Source: Tritrichomonas musculus | Taxonomy: Eukaryota; Parabasalia; Tritrichomonadida; Tritrichomonadidae | Length of the DNA stretch: 64,000 bases | Assembly: GCA_039105265.1 (NCBI GenBank) | Contig: JAPFFF010000001.1 | Location: forward strand, 4,402,001-4,466,000 | Direction: 5' to 3' | Shown: in pieces, positions 48,115 through 58,000 of the stretch | Layout of the letters: each line of letters starts with the position of its first letter | How positions within the stretch are numbered: the stretch's first letter is position 1 | Notes under the pieces: generated by a model | What the model was told of the DNA's origin: nothing | Seen by the model: the letters and a program-made list of their open reading frames with translations, nothing else | Database searches by the model: none | Translations under genes and position numbers: made by a program

Positions 48115-49833
48115 TTATTCATAACCAACTGGAACACCATTAGGGAAATATTCAACACCCTTAGTTGACCAAGCAAAGTATGTATCGCTACATATCCAAG
48201 CTTCAGGCGCAGGTGGGTGTTGATCTGGATATTCTGGATCAGGAATATAATAAGTGTCATCAATTCCTCTATACATTGGTTGACCACGGAATGTAACTGT
48301 AACAGAATTAGAGCCAGTATCGATTCCATCAAATACATAACCAGCGTTTGAACGTTCAAGTTGGAAGTTAATACCAAAACTTGTTCCATCACTTCTGCAG
48401 TTTGAGTAACGTTTACCAGTTACGGGATCATTAAGGGGTTGAGTGAATGAATCCTCAAATTCTTGTGTAGCTTCAAGTGCTCCATCTAATTCATTAGCTA
48501 TTAATTGATGCTGGTAAAATCTGGCAGAGCAAGTGTTTGAAAATTCAGTATCTGGATATGTTCTTTTATTAACGACTAATTGAACGTTTTGATACATGAT
48601 ATTATCAAAGCATGTAATATCTAATGGACTCTTAGGGAACATCATGGTTATATTTGTTGCATTTCTGAGAGGAATTGATTTTGAAATTTCTAAACCATTA
48701 ACTTTAGCAGTACCTTCAAATATTTCACGTGTTAATTCTTGTGATGGAACTAATAATGCAGTTTGTAATTCACGAATAAGACCTTGATATACTCCAGGCT
48801 TGAGACCAAATCCTGAAAGATTTGATCGACCTAATTGAATGGTACCACCTAAAACATTTAATGTTATTTTACCAACTTTCATATCAATTCCATTTGCTGA
48901 TGTTATAGTCAATTTATCATTTACTACTTTATCTTTTGATACATTAACTTTTAATATATTTGGATCAGGTTCTTCGTTTTCATTTGGAGTTTCACCAGCT
49001 TTATATTGAACGACAATATTTGCTGGCTTTCCTACTTGCGTGAATTTACGAGTAATTGGAACAACTGCTGGCATTTCTTCATCAATGGCTTTATCATCGA
49101 GAAATTGAAATGTTTCTTTAACAACATTAGGATTAACTTGACCCCAAACCATGGCACGAAGTGATGTTTTAACTTCTTCTTCAATTTCACCACTAATTTT
49201 GTTAGGGTAAAGTTGCCATGCTTGAAGCGCAAGCTGATCAGTAAATGGTATTGTTAATTCTATAGTTAATTTGTGTGGTTTACCGTCGGCAACGTCTGCA
49301 AGTGGAAAATAGCATCCACAAATTGAAGGTGAAAATTGAGATACATTTTCCCATGTTGAGTGAGAGAATTTTGAAGTTGCTTTAGCATCACGTGGTTTAA
49401 TTGAATTGTATGCGAATGATTCACGTTGAAGTTCATCTTGTCTGTAAGTATCAAGTAATTTTCCATCAATCCAAAATCTACAGTCTTCATAAAATTCAAC
49501 GGCATTTTTGAATACAGTATAAAGTTGCATTAACTTATTAATATCTGCGGAAACATCAACGGGTTCAGATAATTGAACAAAGTACTCTAAAAGAATCGTA
49601 GAAAATCCTTTTTCGATTTGTGAAATTGTATGACCAGAATGAGTTAGTTTTATTCTTGTTTTAGTACCCACTGGCATTGGTGCATCTTTATTTGTGAATT
49701 CTTCCATAACTTGACTAAATGAATTATCGCCACCATTTCGTTGAATTAAATTTCTAAGTTTGTTTTGAAAGAATGTGAGAACATCTCCTTCATCATTTCC
49801 TAAATTTTTCGTTTGAGCGTTTAAGTATGTCAT
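48115..49833 (-). CDS. Polinton major capsid protein (double jelly roll)
   Basis: 572 residues, leftward. Sequence and size match the major capsid proteins of trichomonad Mavericks: beta-rich throughout, with segments such as TRIKLTHSGHTISQIEKGFS, FWIDGKLLDTYRQDELQRES and the C-terminal FPNGVPVGYE. The fold assignment (two jelly rolls, trimers forming a pseudo-hexagonal shell) comes from the family. It lies between the small 156-residue gene and the 106-residue amphipathic protein, as expected for the morphogenetic block. Confidence 0.85.
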   Translation of the reverse strand: MTYLNAQTKNLGNDEGDVLTFFQNKLRNLIQRNGGDNSFSQVMEEFTNKDAPMPVGTKTRIKLTHSGHTISQIEKGFSTILLEYFVQLSEPVDVSADINKLMQLYTVFKNAVEFYEDCRFWIDGKLLDTYRQDELQRESFAYNSIKPRDAKATSKFSHSTWENVSQFSPSICGCYFPLADVADGKPHKLTIELTIPFTDQLALQAWQLYPNKISGEIEEEVKTSLRAMVWGQVNPNVVKETFQFLDDKAIDEEMPAVVPITRKFTQVGKPANIVVQYKAGETPNENEEPDPNILKVNVSKDKVVNDKLTITSANGIDMKVGKITLNVLGGTIQLGRSNLSGFGLKPGVYQGLIRELQTALLVPSQELTREIFEGTAKVNGLEISKSIPLRNATNITMMFPKSPLDITCFDNIMYQNVQLVVNKRTYPDTEFSNTCSARFYQHQLIANELDGALEATQEFEDSFTQPLNDPVTGKRYSNCRSDGTSFGINFQLERSNAGYVFDGIDTGSNSVTVTFRGQPMYRGIDDTYYIPDPEYPDQHPPAPEAWICSDTYFAWSTKGVEYFPNGVPVGYE

Positions 49834-49947
49834 TTTATATATTGAAAAAAATTTTAAATAATAAGTTAATAAAGAAAAGAATTTTAAAGTTTTGAAAAAA
49901 TAAATGAATTAAGAAATGAAAAATAAATTTTTTACATTAATGAAAAT

Positions 49948-50268
49948 ATGGCATTTGGAAGTTGGTTTAAAAATATTGTGAACGGAGCTAAAAACATAAT
50001 TGGCAAAATAGTTCCAAAAGTAAAGAAAGCAGTTGAAACAGTTGGTAGATTTGCACCATTGATAGGACAAGCTGGTGATTTAATAGGTGGAAGTGCTGGT
50101 GAGGTAATAAATACAATCGGAAATGGTGTGAGTAAATTAAATGACAGAATTAATTATAAAGGTGGAAACGTTAACGCGTTAGGTGCGAACGGTGCAGGAG
50201 CTCGAAGAATTGTAGGCGCAAATGGTGCAGGTATTAGAAGGTTTGATATTCCATTACTGAAGGAATAA
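49948..50268 (+). CDS. Polinton amphipathic minor capsid-like protein (106 aa)
   Basis: Rightward, divergent from the capsid gene. It starts MAFGSWFKNIVNGAKNIIGK, then a Gly/Ala-rich region (LIGQAGDLIGGSAGEVINTI) and two GANGAG units before a short tail. An amphipathic N-terminal helix followed by a Gly-rich part is the look of pX/protein VI-like minor capsid proteins. Its first eight residues equal those of the 75-residue protein at 42231-42458. Confidence 0.65.
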   Translation: MAFGSWFKNIVNGAKNIIGKIVPKVKKAVETVGRFAPLIGQAGDLIGGSAGEVINTIGNGVSKLNDRINYKGGNVNALGANGAGARRIVGANGAGIRRFDIPLLKE

Positions 50269-50275
50269 AAATAAA

Positions 50276-50419
50276 TCATGAGTAAAGTCGTTTCCTCATT
50301 TCATCAGTTAATTCAGGTGGTTTATCGTTTAATGTTGGGGAAAGTTTCACAATGCGAATGAGTAAATTAGCGAGTTCAATAATTGTTAAACAACCAAGAA
50401 AAATTTCTGATAAACTCAT
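50276..50419 (-). CDS. Polinton 47-residue membrane protein
   Basis: Leftward short frame MSLSEIFLGCLTIIELANLL... with one hydrophobic span (about residues 6-25) and a charged C-terminal half (DKPPELTDEMRKRLYS). It fills the gap between two rightward genes almost exactly and starts just after an A/T-rich leader. Small size keeps confidence moderate. Confidence 0.45.
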   Translation of the reverse strand: MSLSEIFLGCLTIIELANLLIRIVKLSPTLNDKPPELTDEMRKRLYS

Positions 50420-50489
50420 TTATTATTAATTAAAAATTTTTATTTTTGTTTTTAATTAAAGATCTTTGATCAGAATTATTTCATAATTC

Positions 50490-50849
50490 ATGGATTTAAA
50501 AGTTATTGAACCAATTAAAAACTATTTAAAAGAATTTAAAACAGTCGATGAATTTAATTTATGGTATTCAAAGAATAAGGAAGAAGTGGATAGGTTAACG
50601 ACTCATAAATTAAACAAAATGTATAAAATCGATGGGTATAGAATTACAAAAATAAAGGGTGTGTTGATGTTAAAAAAATGGGTTGAAAAAGAGGAAAAAG
50701 AAATAGTAAGTAAGGCTTCGCACAGGACGGATGCCATTGAAGAATTAAGGAATGAAATAAATGAAATCAGAAATACAGTAAATAAAATTATATCATTTCT
50801 TCAGGAATCGTCAAGTTCTATTGATGTATTACCACCATCGACAACTTGA
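50490..50849 (+). CDS. Polinton hypothetical protein, 119 residues
   Basis: Rightward, charged and helical, with a C-terminal coiled coil (AIEELRNEINEIRNTVNKII, about 81-101) ahead of a short Ser-rich tail. Its last 49 bp overlap the 3' end of the leftward ATPase gene. No family recognised. Confidence 0.55.
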   Translation: MDLKVIEPIKNYLKEFKTVDEFNLWYSKNKEEVDRLTTHKLNKMYKIDGYRITKIKGVLMLKKWVEKEEKEIVSKASHRTDAIEELRNEINEIRNTVNKIISFLQESSSSIDVLPPSTT

Positions 50850-51634
50850 ATGATCATATATGGATGACTTTCACAATCTTCAGTTTTTCGTTTCAATATT
50901 TTTGAATACATTTCATAAAATTCGTCAAATGATAAATTAGATGCTGATTGTGAATAAATATAACGTAATTGTTGTTTATTGAAACATGGAAATATAAATA
51001 ATGTTGATATTTCATTTTTAACATGAGGTTTTAATCCTTTCCATCCTTGAATTAAAAGGAGAAATGAAAAATTTATATGTCTACATCTACGTATTAATTG
51101 GCTAAAATATGATTCTTCTGATGAAAATAATTTACTATTCGAGATATCATCGAATAAAACGATTGTATGCAATACTTCTCGGTTGAAATCCGAAACGGCA
51201 AGCATTTTAAACATATCCTCTTTTTGTTGATCATCTATTTTATCCTGCAAGTTTTCCCGTTTTATAAGATTATATAAATTCTTTGCTGAGATTAAATCCT
51301 TCATAAATTCAACAGCTTCTTGTTCACTAATTATAATATATGGAATCATAAGAAGTGGCTTTAAAGCTAAAAATGTTTTGTCTGATTCTTGACCGTCTTT
51401 CGTAACGTAGATAAATAAGTGATGAGTGTTTAATACACCTAATTTGATGATTTCCTTTAATGCTATCACTGTCTTTCCGGATGATTGCTTACCAACTATG
51501 ACGTTAACACTATTTAACCTAATATTAACCTCAGGGTGTATTTCAGAAATTAGGCTTTCATTTTTATTCATAGTATAGGTTTTCAACGTATTCATAACGT
51601 GCGTTTTAACCATATTCTCTAATGATGTATTCAT
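50801..51634 (-). CDS. Polinton genome-packaging ATPase (FtsK/HerA type)
   Basis: 277 residues, leftward. Walker A is GKQSSGKT (48-55); the Walker B strand is TIVLFDDISN (about 160-169), with the acidic pair expected in the A32-like packaging ATPases of Polintons, virophages and large DNA viruses. Downstream elements (RRCRHINFSFLLLIQGWKGL) fit the sensor region. It is expected to drive DNA into the capsid. Confidence 0.88.
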   Translation of the reverse strand: MNTSLENMVKTHVMNTLKTYTMNKNESLISEIHPEVNIRLNSVNVIVGKQSSGKTVIALKEIIKLGVLNTHHLFIYVTKDGQESDKTFLALKPLLMIPYIIISEQEAVEFMKDLISAKNLYNLIKRENLQDKIDDQQKEDMFKMLAVSDFNREVLHTIVLFDDISNSKLFSSEESYFSQLIRRCRHINFSFLLLIQGWKGLKPHVKNEISTLFIFPCFNKQQLRYIYSQSASNLSFDEFYEMYSKILKRKTEDCESHPYMIIQVVDGGNTSIELDDS

Positions 51635-51741
51635 TTTCTATGTATTAATGTAAAAGTTTATTTTAATTATTGATAAAAATATATTTTTAAGTTTATGAAT
51701 CATTAACTGAAATTAGATATTAACACATTTCTTAAAATTTA

Positions 51742-53175
51742 TTATTCAGGTTCTTCTACGATTGCTGATGTTTGTAGTGCTTGTACTTGTGATTGAACAT
51801 TAGCATCAAACCATTTATTAAAATCACTTGGATTTGGAGGTAATGTATTTATTCCTTTAAGTATTATTGCAATTGTTGCTTTAGCAACTAATGGAATATG
51901 TTCAGGGTCAACTGGTAGTCCGGATTTATTACACATTTCACATGCAGTAGGTACAAATTCACCAATTTTTACAGGATTAATTAAATAATCGTGAACTATG
52001 AACTCAATAGCTTCTTTAACTGCTTTCTTTCCTCTTAAATTCTTCCATTGATCCTCATTAACATTCATAACACTTTCACCATAAACATAAACCATTGCAG
52101 GAAGTAAAGCAAATTGATTCCATATAACTGTTGCCATTTGTGTAAGTGTGAATGGTAATTTTACACCGTTGAGGTATTTGATACCTTGATAAATAGGAGA
52201 GATACACTTACCAACAAATGCCTGATAAGTTGAACGTTTCTTTGGTTTGATTAAGTGCTTTTCATCGATACCAGCAGCTTTTAATTTTGTTTCAAAGTCT
52301 TGCCAACTTTCACCTGCATAATTAGTGACTGTACGCCCTGTTTCATCAAATTCAGGATGATATATATTATTAATAAATCCTCTTAAGTTCATACCTTGTT
52401 TATGAGCTTCTTTACGTTGGTCCACAGATGGGTAAGCTTTATAATAAGCATTGCGATATGGGAATAATGACGGAACGGTTGTAAATCCATTAACTATTAC
52501 AGGCTTTTTACCTTCTTTTGTTTGTACGACGACTTCAGGTATTCCATCACCATCTAAATCTTTGCCAGTGGCTTCATATAAATCATTATATCCATGTCGA
52601 TTAATCCATTCATTCGCACTTACAACACTTTGAGCGTCTCGAATTTGTTTAACATCTTGATTTAATTTAGCCACAACATTAATTAAGTCATCCATACCAA
52701 CATTACCATATTTATTTTGTTTTGCCTTTTTCGTTGGTTGAATTGCAGCCATTCTTTCACGGTAAAACGCCATATCATTTAATGCTTTCGTTAAGTCTTT
52801 CTTATTAATGTTATTTTCTGCCAAGCTAGCGTATGATTGATCACGCATTTGGTTTAATTGAGAAACATTATTTATTAATTGCGGAATTTTCGATTTATTC
52901 ATTTTATTAATTGGTAAAAAATTTAAATTATCGTTTTTGTTTTGAAAATTATTTAATCTAGAAATAAAATTTGAAATTGATTTATCATTTATATTCAAAC
53001 CTTCATGTTGTATATAATTATTTTCATTTAAAAATTTCATTAAATTTGCAACTGAACCTTGCCATGAAGGCGACTCATGAAGAGTAACGTTAAGTTTTTC
53101 ATTAATTAATTCAATATATTTATTAAGTTTATCAAGTTTCAAACCTTTAAAATTATTTCTATTTAATTTTGACAT
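51742..53175 (-). CDS. Polinton conserved protein with DLDGDGIPEVVV segment
   Basis: 477 residues, first leftward gene from the right end. N-terminal 190 residues are helical and Asn/Gln-rich. A central domain includes SANEWINRHGYNDLYEATGK and DLDGDGIPEVVVQTKEGKKP, then a long helical region (LPFTLTQMATVIWNQFALLPA, with a possible membrane-associating helix). A protein of this layout seems to be part of the conserved core of Mavericks in my reading, but its role is unknown. The calcium-loop-like DxDGDG is notable. Confidence 0.65.
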   Translation of the reverse strand: MSKLNRNNFKGLKLDKLNKYIELINEKLNVTLHESPSWQGSVANLMKFLNENNYIQHEGLNINDKSISNFISRLNNFQNKNDNLNFLPINKMNKSKIPQLINNVSQLNQMRDQSYASLAENNINKKDLTKALNDMAFYRERMAAIQPTKKAKQNKYGNVGMDDLINVVAKLNQDVKQIRDAQSVVSANEWINRHGYNDLYEATGKDLDGDGIPEVVVQTKEGKKPVIVNGFTTVPSLFPYRNAYYKAYPSVDQRKEAHKQGMNLRGFINNIYHPEFDETGRTVTNYAGESWQDFETKLKAAGIDEKHLIKPKKRSTYQAFVGKCISPIYQGIKYLNGVKLPFTLTQMATVIWNQFALLPAMVYVYGESVMNVNEDQWKNLRGKKAVKEAIEFIVHDYLINPVKIGEFVPTACEMCNKSGLPVDPEHIPLVAKATIAIILKGINTLPPNPSDFNKWFDANVQSQVQALQTSAIVEEPE

Positions 53176-53240
53176 ATTCTTTATATTAAAATAAATTTAA
53201 TCATTTACGTTTAAAATTTATGTTTTCAATATTTGACTTT

Positions 53241-53345
53241 TGAGATTTATTTTTTTTGAGACATGTGATATAAAAATAAATGATAAAATAATTTTATAAT
53301 TTGTGGTGAACGTTTATTTATAAAATTTTTTTCGATTTGTGAGAG
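53241..53345 (-). promoter_or_regulatory. Mirrored promoter-like block at the right end
   Basis: Inverted copy of the left-end block: read leftward it gives TATAAATAAACGTTC, then AAATTATTTTATCATTTATT and TATATCACATGTCTC, as at 35740-35900. It stands upstream of the leftward 477-residue gene. Confidence 0.6.
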
Positions 53346-53400
53346 TATTGAATTAAAAAATTTTAAAAATTTGACTAGTCGTTTTCTCGTCAAAGTATTG

Positions 53401-53612
53401 AAAATTTCGTTTTTACTCGTCAACCGTCGTTAGTTTATATTTAATTTGAGTAATTATTGAAATCTTCGTTTTTACTCGTCAACCGTCGTTAGTTTATATT
53501 TAATTTGAGTAATTATTGAAAATTTCGTTTTTACTCGTCAACCGTCGTTAGTTTATATTTAATTTGAGTAATTATTGAAAATTTCGTTTTTACTCGTCAA
53601 CCGTCGTTAGTT
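53401..53612 (-). repeat. Polinton right subterminal array, 59-bp period
   Basis: Four tandem units with TTACTCGTCAACCGTCGTTA; the phrase CAACCGTCG starts at 53421, 53480, 53539 and 53598. Sequence differs from the left array, but both centre on ACCGTC. Confidence 0.95.
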
Positions 53613-53635
53613 TTAACATATTCTTTATTTTAAAA

Positions 53636-53848
53636 TAAATTTAATCATTTACGTATAAAATTTATGTTTTCAATTTTTGACTTTTGAGATTTGAGGATGA
53701 AAATTATGAAAATCATTTATGAAGGGGTGATGAATCAGTGGTGTTGTAAAATTTAATAATATGTTCGGGTTTAAAGTTATGATTTTAAATTCTTGAGTTA
53801 CTGGGGTTTTAGGACGAAGTCCTAAAATCACAGTAAATACATACGACG
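53636..53848 (-). repeat. Polinton right terminal inverted repeat
   Basis: 213-bp inverse copy of 35235-35447 with six or seven differences; its hairpin is at 53807-53827. Confidence 0.95.
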
Positions 53849-54013
53849 ATAAAGAGATCATTCTCAATATGTTTAAAATATTAATATTTATAACCTTCCA
53901 ATCATAAAAAGAGATTAAAAACATATGCTTATTAATGAAAACGATGATCAGAATAAAAATATATTTAAACTCTAAATTTATTTTATAAATTTCAATAAAA
54001 ATTATGAGAAATA

Positions 54014-54529
54014 TTATAATTGACCACAATTGGAAATAACACATGGTTTAGATGTTCCTCCAGCCCTTGAACCATATGTTTCAAGGTTTTTGACAACATC
54101 TATTCCTTCTATAACTTTTCCGAAAACGACGTGCTTTCCATCAAGCCAGTCCGTCCTGACTGTTGTTATGAAAAATTGCGAACTATTGGTGTTTGGTCCA
54201 GCATTTGCCATTGAAAGAATTCCTGGACCAGTGTGTTTTTCAATGAAGTTTTCATCAGGAAAATATCCTCCATAGATTGATTCACCCCCTTTTCCGTTTC
54301 TAAGAGTGAAGTCACCACCTTGGATCATGAAGTTTGGAATTATCCTATGGAATGGACATCCTTTATAGGAAAGTGGTTTTCCTGAATGACCAATTCCTTT
54401 TTCTCCTGTACAAAGGCAGCGGAAGTTTTCAGCAGTATTTGGAACTACATCACTATAAAGCTCAAAAATAATACGTCCAGCTGGCGCTCCACCAATTGAA
54501 ATATCAAAGAAAACATGAGGTCTGCTCAT
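54014..54529 (-). CDS. Cyclophilin-type peptidyl-prolyl isomerase
   Basis: 171 residues from the ATG at 54529 ([20 protein letters not shown]), the normal size of a single-domain cyclophilin A type; the open frame extends upstream but with no similarity to the family. Catalytic and cyclosporin-site residues are present in [15 protein letters not shown], in [17 protein letters not shown] (Ser where most have Gly) and in the Trp of [13 protein letters not shown]. It speeds cis-trans isomerisation of prolyl bonds in the cytosol. It ends 165 bp from the Polinton's right end and is intact. [20 protein letters not shown] loop of the divergent-loop type is present. Confidence 0.95.
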   Translation of the reverse strand: MSRPHVFFDISIGGAPAGRIIFELYSDVVPNTAENFRCLCTGEKGIGHSGKPLSYKGCPFHRIIPNFMIQGGDFTLRNGKGGESIYGGYFPDENFIEKHTGPGILSMANAGPNTNSSQFFITTVRTDWLDGKHVVFGKVIEGIDVVKNLETYGSRAGGTSKPCVISNCGQL

Positions 54530-55025
54530 TTCGTATAAAAATAAACGGCAAAAGATAAAAGTTTTTGATGATAAAGGTAGGTTATGTTTATACTTATCAT
54601 TTTCTTGAAAGAGATTCATAATTACATCAATGCCATTTTTAAATTTTTTTCCCTTCATCTTATAATAATTTTTTTTTTTTTTTTTTTTATATAATAATCG
54701 TTTTGTTTAGAATACAAGGTTAGAAATATGAAAATCATATTAATTCATGTGCATGATTTTGTCCAGAAAAAAGAATATACAAATATTTTTTTTTTTTTTT
54801 TTAAAGTATTATTTAGATTTACTAAGATAAAAAAATTAAATAGCTCCTTTAGGCGAATCCATTTGGAAACAATTATTTATGGCTGTATTAAAGACAATTG
54901 TGATTCACGATGACGTAATGTAATAATAAAATCTGTAAACTATTGAATTCTACTGAAAAATTGGATTTCATTGAAATCATTTCAATAAAATAATATGAAA
55001 AGTTGAGTGATGTTTTCAAAACCAA
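54530..55025. other. Divergent intergenic region
   Basis: About 500 bp with T runs (54669-54688 and near 54789). It holds the promoters of cyclophilin and the large rightward gene. No RNA gene or repeat family seen. Confidence 0.6.
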
Positions 55026-58000
55026 ATGACATCGTCGAAAGAGCTTTATGAGAAATTTCTCCAATTAAAAAAATGTGTCCCACCAGATATTCAATCACAA
55101 CTTGCTTACACAGATCATTTTGGTGAAAAAATATCATTCGAGATAGTAAATGTTAATCGTTCTGTTGCATATTTTATAGCGTCAAGAGAAAAATTAGCAG
55201 TTAAAAGTCGAGTTATTTCAAAACAAGCTCTTTATGAAAGTCTTCAATGGAGAAATAGAAAAGGATATACACCCAAAATATTAGAGAATTATACTCCGCT
55301 TTATGTTCAAGCCGTGAATTCACTTTTGAAATGGGCTTTATCATATCCTACAGAATTAGCAAATCGTATTGTAAAACTTCCATATATTCCCAAATTTATG
55401 ATATATATAACAATTCCTGCTATTTTTTCTTATTTTTCATCAAAAGAGGCAGCAACTTTTGCATTTCAATTCTACAAAACTTTAAGTTTAAATGTTCCAC
55501 CAGAGAGTTTTATTTATATCGTTTCACCGTTTTTTAGGAGTACATGCGCCATACATAAATTTTCTCGTGCAGTATTTGACACACTTTTTTGGTCAGCATT
55601 TTTGTCTCCAGATGACAATGATGATAATACCAGATTTGCTCAACAATTGATTGACTTAGTCGTATTAAAACTTCCAACATTACCTGATCCTCAATTATCA
55701 CTTTTACGCCATTTAACTACTATATGGACGAACTCACAAATCTGGGATTTATTAATTAATGATCTAATATTACCTCAATTTTGGGTACAATTCAATATAT
55801 CAGCTTTTTCATATTCTAACAAACCTCCATTTGATTACAACAAAGTACATGAAATGATACAATCAAGATCAGAATATTTAGCTTTTCCTGATCTTACTAT
55901 TAATGAAAAAGAAAAAGGCATTAATTCTCCCCTAGACGAGTCTCTTTTTGACATTTGCGAATCATTTAAAAAAACAGACGAACCGTTATCAATTTATGTC
56001 ATTATGACGCCCGCTGATATTGTAATGCTTCGACATTTGTACGACATCGACCAACTTCCCCCATCAATGAGAAATATCGACCCACTCATTGTTGACCACT
56101 TCGATAAAGCACCCGACGACCTACAATCCGCATACAATCATCATATCGGAAATATAAAGGAGAAAAGTCACCATCGTCATTTCCATATCGGCAAGAATAA
56201 CCAAAGTGAAGATGAAAACGACAAAATAACAAATGATTTTGAATCAGATATTGATGAACTACAAATTGATGAGTGGAAGGCAATCTTGAAACCGTTTTCT
56301 GTCAAAATTTTTCCAAAAGTGACAGCTCACATGCCTCGTATCGTTCCAAAACCGCTCATCTTCCAGCAGAACAGGACAGACGAGAAAGTGAAGAAAGGAA
56401 GATTAAAGAGCAGATCTAAAAACCACGTCTTCAATGACCCAGATATAAACAGCAGCCTCCAGCTGTGGTCATCAATCAAGTCCGTCGCAGGCGAGCGCAC
56501 ACAAGATCCAGTGGAGCTCATCATGAAAGAAACGCCGCCTAAAATTGGCCTCGCATTTATTGACAGAAAACTATTATCAAAGTTCAGAAAGAAAAAACAA
56601 AACAAAAACGAAGAAAACCAAGAAAAAGAAGAAAATAACGAAAATAAAGTAAACCAAAAAAACCAAGAAAACCAAGAAAATAAAGAAAACCAAGAAAACC
56701 AAGAAAATAAAGAAAACCAAGAAAATAAAGAAAACCAAGAAAATAAAGAAAACCAAGAAAATAAAGAAAACCAAGAAAACCAAGAAAATAAAGAAAACCA
56801 AGAAAATAAAGAAAACCAAGAAAATAAAGAAAACCAAGAAAATAAAGTAAACAAAGAAAACCAAGAAAATAAAGAAAACCAAGAAAATAAAGAAAACCAA
56901 GAAAATAAAGAAAACCAAGAAAATAAAGAAAACCAAGAAAATAAAGAAAACCAAGAAAATAAAGTAAACAAAGAAAACCAAGAAAATAAAGAAAACCAAG
57001 AAAATAAAGAAAACCAAGAAAATAAAGAAAACCAAGAAAATAAAGAAAACCAAGAAAATAAAGTAAACAAAGAAAACCAAGAAAATAACGAAAATAGAGT
57101 AAACAAAGAAAACAAAGAAAACGAAAAGAACGAAGAGAACAAAGGAAATGAAGAAGAAGAGGAGGAAGAAGACAATGACAATAAAGAGAAGGACTCTGGC
57201 AAAGGAAGAGAAGGGGGAGAGAACGACTGCAGAAGGAGCAGCGAATTCAATGCCAAAGATGACTATGATGGCATTGAAGACCTAGGAACAGCTGAGCTTG
57301 ACCTGGCCGAAGTTGAGAAATTCAGAGTTCTCTGCCTGAATGACTCGATAGAGAGGCTGAACCACTGCTCGAGTCGTTTTGAGAACCTGATTCTTCATCA
57401 GCTCAATGCGTCCAACCTGAGCAAGTGGCTTGACACATCCAACGAGTGCATTCGCTGCTATTCGTTTCTAGTTGCGCGCGACATTCTCGAAGACGAAGCA
57501 CTTCGTCACTTCACCAAATCGCAGCACATTCCTCCACTCAAAATTCCGGAGAATATCCAGACGCAGAACATGGGATCATCGCCGCCTTCACCCACCTCCT
57601 GTTCCTATCAGACGAGTCCTCGCCCGATTGTCCAGAACATCAAGAAGAGCAACCGAATTATGCTCGGCACGGTGACAAACGTTCCCAACGAGAATTCCTT
57701 TGTTAAGAAGCTGAATTCAACCATCAAAAAACAAAAGAAAAAGTCGACAAATATTCGAAATATGCCTTTTTCGATTTTGTCAACTTCAATTTCATCGGCA
57801 AACCCTGTTAAAAAAAATTGGTCTGCTGGAACAAATGGAATTTCTATTTCAGAAGGAAGTCCAATTTTTCTTCTTTCGTCAAAATTTTTATTGGATCATT
57901 TTTTTGACATTCTTGAAAACGGTTTAATATCGTCTTCTAGAATTATTAAAACACTTTCTACACCGCGAAAACAAGGCAAGAAAAAGAAAAAAATAAGCTC

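Larger units (their letters stand above)
35235..53848. mobile_element. Polinton/Maverick element, looks whole
   Basis: 18,614 bp. Terminal inverted repeats of 213 bp begin CGTCGTATGTATTTACTGTG. A 5-bp direct repeat ATAAA flanks it (35230-35234 and 53849-53853), where the family usually makes 6. Parts recognised: protein-primed DNA polymerase B, retroviral-type integrase, FtsK/HerA-type packaging ATPase, double-jelly-roll major capsid protein, fibre-like protein, two small minor-capsid-like proteins and several unassigned proteins. Reading frames are long and I see no break. The terminal repeats differ at only about six or seven positions, so insertion was recent on this genome's scale. No maturation protease of the adenovirus type was recognised. 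Confidence 0.95.

Noticed and set aside
54728-54913. 61-residue frame between cyclophilin and the large repeat protein
   Set aside because: Crosses T runs, no domain-like composition; probably promoter DNA.
56327-57256. Long leftward frame of Phe/Ser/Trp/Leu repeats opposite the ENQENK block
   Set aside because: It is the antisense reading of a coding minisatellite whose period is a multiple of three; no independent coding sign.
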